From Magnaporthiopsis rhizophila (Eukaryota > Ascomycota > Sordariomycetes > Magnaporthales > Magnaporthaceae), in assembly GCA_003049465.1 (NCBI GenBank), contig PYSS01000025.1:248001-312000 (forward strand): 64,000 bases of DNA, in the 5' to 3' direction. Below, piece by piece: positions 59,446 through 64,000 of the stretch; position 1 is the stretch's first letter, and each line of letters starts with the position of its first letter. The notes under the pieces were generated by a model. It saw only the letters and a list, made by a program, of their open reading frames with translations, was not told the origin of the DNA and did not search any database. The position numbers and the translations under genes are program-made.

Positions 59446-60693
59446 CTAGGGCTGCGGCAGGCGCGCGAGGTAGGCCTTCCAGGCTATGCGCCTGTACCTC
59501 TCGGCCTCGGACTGCGGGTCGCCGGCCTTGATGATGCCGCGGCCGACGATGACGATATCGGTGCCCTTGTCGCCGATGAGGAGCGACGGCGTGTTGTACT
59601 GCTGGTCCAACCCGTCGCCCTCGAGTCCCGCGCCGCCGCCGCCCTCGTCGTCGTCCTCGCCCTCGGGCGGGAGCTTGCAGCCGGGCGTCATGTGGATGAA
59701 GGAGTCGTCGGGCGCGCTGTTGAGCGCCTGCTGCGCAATGAAGCCCATGACAAAGCCCTTGTTGTCCCGCGCGGCCTCGATGCACGCCTGTGTGTAGTCG
59801 GCCGTCATGAGGCACCCTCCCGTCGACATCTGCGCCAGGATCAGCAGACCGCGCTCCAGCGGTGCCTCCTCGATGCCCGGGAACACCACGTCGTCGAGCC
59901 CGCCCTCGGTCATGCTCTTGGAGAGCCGCGGTGAGTCGGCCGGCTCGTACGACTGCGTCACCGTCGTGATGGACACGATGCTCCCCTTGCGCCCGTCCGT
60001 CGCGTCCCGCCCATACCCCTGCGGGATCGGCACCGGCCCGGCCCCGAGCCCCTGCCCGCTGTTCTTGCGCGCCTTGGCCGCGGCCGACTCGTGGTGCGGC
60101 GACGGTTGGCGCCGCTGCGTTGGCACCTGCTGTGGCCTGCTGATGGCCGTCGGCGAGACCTCCTCGTCCGGGTCCTCCTCGAAGCTGTCCGAGATGGGCG
60201 TGCCGACCGTGACGCTGGTCCTGACCTCGTACTTGATGCGCTCGCGCCAGTTGGCCGCGGCCTCGGCCAAGGCCCGCACCACCTCCTTGCCCGCCTGGAT
60301 GTTGACGTTGACGATGTGCGCCCACTCCACGATGCGCGCCGTGCCCCCCGTGTACTGCAGCTGCACCGTCTTGCCAATGTCGGCGAACTTGCGGTCCTCA
60401 AAGATCAGGAATCCGTGGCGCCGGGCCAGCGCGGCGAGCTTGGCGCCCGTGCCCGTCTGTGGGTTGTAGTCCCAGCCGGCGACCAGGTCGTAGTGTGTCT
60501 TGAGGACCACGATGGAGGGGCCGATCTTGTCGGCCAGGTGTAGAAGCTCGCGAGCGTTGGTGACGTCAGCGCTCAGACAGAGGTTCGAGCCTTTGAGTTC
60601 CATCAGTCGCAGAAGGTAAGAAGTGAGCGGGTGGCCCGCCGTTTTGGCCCGCTCCTCGTATGATGTAGTCAGTGTTGGATGTGTGGCCGCCAT
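59446..60693 (-). CDS. pyr-4: orotidine 5'-phosphate decarboxylase
   Basis: A single exon of 415 residues from ATG 60693. It catalyses decarboxylation of OMP to UMP, the last step of de novo pyrimidine synthesis, in the cytosol. The catalytic block FEDRKFADIGKTVQ places the paired Asp/Lys charges at D100, K102 and D105. LCLSADVTN and VVLKTHYD form the first barrel strands; IVEWAHIVNVN and the later LILAQMSTGG and GFVMGFIAQQ follow. The C-terminal GRGIIKAGDPQSEAERYRRIAWKAY contains the phosphate-binding GRGI. An insertion of about 100 residues, acidic then Ser/Pro/Lys-rich, splits the barrel between VRTSVTVGTPIS and LERGLLILAQ. This is a known trait of Sordariomycete enzymes, which are longer than the roughly 270-residue yeast Ura3. 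A (CA)n/(CT)n tract lies about 70-155 bp upstream. Confidence 0.95.
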   Translation of the reverse strand: MAATHPTLTTSYEERAKTAGHPLTSYLLRLMELKGSNLCLSADVTNARELLHLADKIGPSIVVLKTHYDLVAGWDYNPQTGTGAKLAALARRHGFLIFEDRKFADIGKTVQLQYTGGTARIVEWAHIVNVNIQAGKEVVRALAEAAANWRERIKYEVRTSVTVGTPISDSFEEDPDEEVSPTAISRPQQVPTQRRQPSPHHESAAAKARKNSGQGLGAGPVPIPQGYGRDATDGRKGSIVSITTVTQSYEPADSPRLSKSMTEGGLDDVVFPGIEEAPLERGLLILAQMSTGGCLMTADYTQACIEAARDNKGFVMGFIAQQALNSAPDDSFIHMTPGCKLPPEGEDDDEGGGGAGLEGDGLDQQYNTPSLLIGDKGTDIVIVGRGIIKAGDPQSEAERYRRIAWKAYLARLPQP

Positions 60694-60760
60694 TGTGCTT
60701 GCTTTGCTGGGCTCTCTTTCTCTATTCCTCTTTATCGTTTTCTCTCTCTCGCGCTTTCAC

Positions 60761-60773
60761 GCACACACACACA

Positions 60774-60848
<75 letters not shown>
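60761..60848. repeat. (CA)n then (CT)n microsatellite upstream of pyr-4
   Basis: A short CA run followed by more than 70 bp of uninterrupted CT. On the pyr-4 sense strand it reads as a (GA)n tract in the promoter or 5' UTR. Confidence 0.95.
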
Positions 60849-60851
<3 letters not shown>

Positions 60852-63800
60852 CTCGCGCCTGCGTTCTGCCTCTTCTATTGTCTCGCTGGCTCAGATTGTG
60901 TCGGGGCGTGACGGCTGTCCGGGTGTGGAGGTGGGGGTCGAACTTTCAGCGAAGCTAGGCCAAATATAGGTAGGTCGGAACCTAAGAGTTGCGTCACAAG
61001 CTCCAAGTTAGTGGCTGCTTCCTTTGGCATTGACTGGCTGCAAAAGCTGCCGCTTGTGGCTTCAGGGGTCGGGCTGTTTCTCAGCCACTTGTCGCTTCTC
61101 TGGGGGACGGTGAAACTCACCTGAAGTGGTTGACTGGCTAGAAGATTCGAACCAGCTTCTGCAGAAGAGACGGACAGGAAGTAAGCAGCCACCAGGCGTC
61201 GCGGTCGCGCGGTCGATGACGCGGTCCTGTGGAATGCGGCAGAAGGCAGCACGCGAGCAAGACAGTGCGAGGAGCCTGTGCCTGGTTTGGTCTAGAAACC
61301 GTGGCCGGCAAAGCGCGCTGCGATCAGACGCTGGAGGAGGGCGAGGAGGAAGAGGTGCGGGGCGCGGCTTTATAATAACGGGCCCTCCCACAGTGTCGGT
61401 TCCGCTAAAGGCCAAAGGGCGGGCAGGGAGGCAGGCGGGCAAATCAAAAGCGACCCAGTCGGTGCGAAAGTTTTCTGGTTCGTTGGACGCGAGCTCGCTG
61501 GGTGGAGGGACAGGCGGTTTGTCGGTACGATGGCGGCCGTTTGTGTTTGCGTCTGCTGGTGGATTGCCAGCAAGGAGTTGAGCTCGCTCAGCGGGCTGTC
61601 CCAGGGTATTTGTGTGCGTCGTCTGTGTGTCTCAGCGGTTGCGTCTCAATGTCGCTCGGCGCCAGCAGGCCGGGCCCGGTCGAGTCTTTATCGAAGGGCT
61701 GATGCGAGGCGGCGGCGGCAGCTTGATGAGGACTGCAGCGTGCAGGCAAGCTGCAGTTGGGGCTTGCTCGGAGGGTGTGTCGGGCACTGTCAAATAGTGG
61801 GCAAGGGGCTTGCAGGAGGTGTGGTTACACCAGACGGCGCCAATTTTGTGTCGCTGACTCCAGTCAATGGGGTGGTGCAGCTATTCCTTCCTTTTTATCT
61901 TCTCTGTCTTCACTTTTTTTTTTTCTTCTCGACAGCCCCGACTATTAAATGAGTTTGTATTTGCCTCTTTCGCACCTTCGCCGTGTGGGCTTCCGCCTTC
62001 CGGTCGCCCTTGCCCACCAGTATCAGTGGCGATGCAATAGCTGCCGGGATTTGGGGTTTTCGGGGTCATGCGATTATGCAAGCGGGGTGCGGTTTCCGTT
62101 CGGCCACGTCCGTTGGGGCTGGCCAAAAAGAGTTGCAACGACCAGATGAAAGCGGCGGGGCCTTGGGGTTGGGGCGTGGGGACCAGGAGCACGACGGCAG
62201 GCACTCCCCTTTCAGCGACAGCAATCTTCGTCCCTCACAGCTGGAGCTGCCCGGCCTGCGTTGTTCTTGCTTGGCCAAGCAGGGGTCTCGGCTAGCACGA
62301 TGCAACCCTCGATTGCTTTTCTTTCTGAAGCACTGGGGCGTTGGTATTTATGGAGGAGGGTGGCAGCCGGCGACGCCGGTGATCAAAGATTGAAACAATG
62401 CGTCGCCAAGGCCTCCATCTTAGCTGGCTTGTGTATCGTGAGGTTTGAGATGATATCACTTTTTTCTTACATTTTTTTGCTTTTCAGCGCCCCGCTTCGT
62501 TTCCCTTGTCCAACCTCCTTTTTTCTCCTCACGACCGTAGCTTGGATCCGGCCCTGTGTCAACCACTAGACCAGACCCCATCAAGCTGGCGCGCCAGCAT
62601 GGTCAGCCAGCCGTAGGTAACCACCCCCGAAACCGGCGGCGCTGCTGTGATACGTCGAACAAAAGCCAGCACAGCTATGCCACCGCGACACCCCTCACCG
62701 GACTGAGGGGCGGGAGCATAGGTGGATCAACGATGCGATTTCGTCCGGTGTGGGACCCGATGTGGGCGGCAGGCTGCCCGAGTGGCACAAATTGGATCAA
62801 GGGCACCCAGGCAGGGTCGTCCGCACGACGCCACCACCTAAGCGAGTGCAGAGTCACGGACCGCGATATGCCCCGGGGGCCTCGGACGAAGACTCCGAAG
62901 CTTCCGTCGCAAAGGCCGACCGACGGCTTGGGGACACATCCTGACAAACTATAAACCAACCCAGCCCGCCCAGACGCACAGGGAAGAACCATGTGCATTA
63001 CACAGAGTGGCGGCAGATGACAGCTAGTTGCGGTCAGGTGCTAGTAACTATAGACACAACTAGGCACCGAGCCACCCAGTGTCGACTCGCTCAGAGCAGG
63101 TAGAAGCGATGTATATACTCCAGCAGCAGATGCGCAAGCTCAAGCAAGGAGTCGACTACCCGGGCGTCATGCGATGGTCCGTGTTGCATTTCTCTTCTTG
63201 TGGCATCCTGCCTCGGCAAGGTCGGGTCTCCTAAGGTGACCCGCCCAGCTCGATCTGCTGCGAGGACCCGGCCAGATCCCCCTCGACCTGAGCTTGGGCC
63301 CTGGCTCGTGCACCACCAAAAGCGGTCAGGGGTACAGGGCAGCCCGTGGTCCACTAGCCCCACGGCCGAGCACTTCCATCACTGCCTTTCCTTCTGTCAT
63401 CTTCTGGGTGTGCTTGGCGTGTGTAGTGTGTTGTGGTAGCAGCAGAAAGACCAAGTTTAGCGGGCGAGCCGAGATAGAGACCGCTAAAGGCCCGTTGAGG
63501 CAACTAGGCGGGCAGCTGAGAGCAGGCATCCGGGGCCTTGATAATATTTCTGCGTAACTCCACTGCCAGGCGCCATAAAAAAAATACATGGATAGAAAAA
63601 AGGCCCACCTCGATGTCACTGTGAACGGGAACCAACAAACAACGCATCGAGTGCCACGGGTTATATGACACGACGTCGGTGTGCTCAGCCGTGGAGCCGG
63701 TGCATGTCGAGCAGAGCACAGGCGGTCGGCGACTAGGCCGCATGACCCAAAGTCTGCATGGCACATCAAACCCCGACAGCAACTGCTTGAAGCCGTTCCT

Positions 63801-64000
63801 TATCAGTAGAGTAGGCGGAACCAGCCGCCGCCTCCTTGCAGTCTGGCTGTACATAGTGGCCGTAGCCCGTGCGGCTGGTAGTGCCACGAGAAGAGAAGAC
63901 TAGAGAAGACTAGAGAAGGCGAAGAAGGAGGAAAAGAAAAAGAAAAAGAAGAAAAAAACAAGGTCTGTCCATCACAAGGTACGGCACGCACGCCCTTGCC
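60849..64000. other. gene-free right end of the window
   Basis: Over 3 kb with no open frame carrying a recognisable domain and no coherent splice chain on either strand. It includes the remainder of the pyr-4 promoter. A 5' UTR or non-coding RNA of a gene beyond the window is possible. Confidence 0.5.

Noticed and set aside
61140..61175. GATTCGAACC resembling a minus-strand tRNA B box
   Set aside because: No A box at suitable distance and no foldable cloverleaf; it lies in a small inverted repeat (AGAAG...CTTCT).
1..64000. CRISPR arrays, bacterial operons, ribosome-binding sites, phage or insertion sequences
   Set aside because: None seen; intron structure and gene content are fungal nuclear, so these feature types are not expected.
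1..64000. Secondary-metabolite gene cluster around the Zn2Cys6 regulator
   Set aside because: No PKS, NRPS, terpene synthase, P450 or oxidoreductase gene is present nearby; neighbours are housekeeping genes.

Overview
The window is nuclear DNA of a filamentous ascomycete, most likely a Sordariomycete. Supporting this are short GT-AG introns (47-111 nt, with a few longer) carrying CTAAC/CTGAC branch motifs, GC-rich coding exons, Q- and N-rich proteins, a Zn2Cys6 regulator, a HET-domain protein, and a pyr-4-type OMP decarboxylase with a long acidic insertion. No bacterial operon structure, CRISPR array, virus or intact transposon is visible. Homopolymer runs interrupted by single Ns, and a 27-base N gap, show a draft assembly, so single-base frameshifts must be read with caution.

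Left part (1-21.4 kb). The 3' end of a coiled-coil gene (1-381) is followed by about 5.8 kb without genes that holds tRNA-like, SINE-like repeats. A SOK1/Tcp11-family gene follows (6189-8303, minus). Upstream of it lies about 13 kb with no credible gene, carrying several 55-90 bp poly(dA:dT) tracts.

Centre (21.4-44.6 kb). In order: TAF13 (TFIID histone-fold subunit), a multispanning drug/metabolite-type transporter, and a HET incompatibility-domain gene with an apparent frameshift. Divergent from that is RVB1 (RuvB-like helicase). Next comes a large HMG-box regulator with polyQ/polyN tracts. Last is a head-to-head pair: an AAA+ ATPase with a Q/N-rich tail (minus), and a 614-residue protein resembling the N-terminal half of fungal STAND/NLR-like proteins (plus).

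Right part (44.6-64 kb). p150-Glued dynactin is convergent with SRP19. Then, all on the minus strand: a coiled-coil/NYN-like/CCCH zinc-finger protein, a decayed unidentified gene (in-frame stop plus frameshifts), a Zn2Cys6 Fungal_trans regulator, and pyr-4/URA3. The last 3.3 kb shows no gene.

Most genes are unrelated housekeeping functions: transcription (TAF13, RVB1), protein targeting (SRP19), microtubule transport (dynactin), pyrimidine synthesis (pyr-4) and cAMP/nutrient signalling (SOK1). The accessory, self/non-self-like component is the HET gene plus the AAA+/STAND-like pair between about 25 and 44 kb. Gene models below were built by hand from splice signals, reading frame and family motifs.
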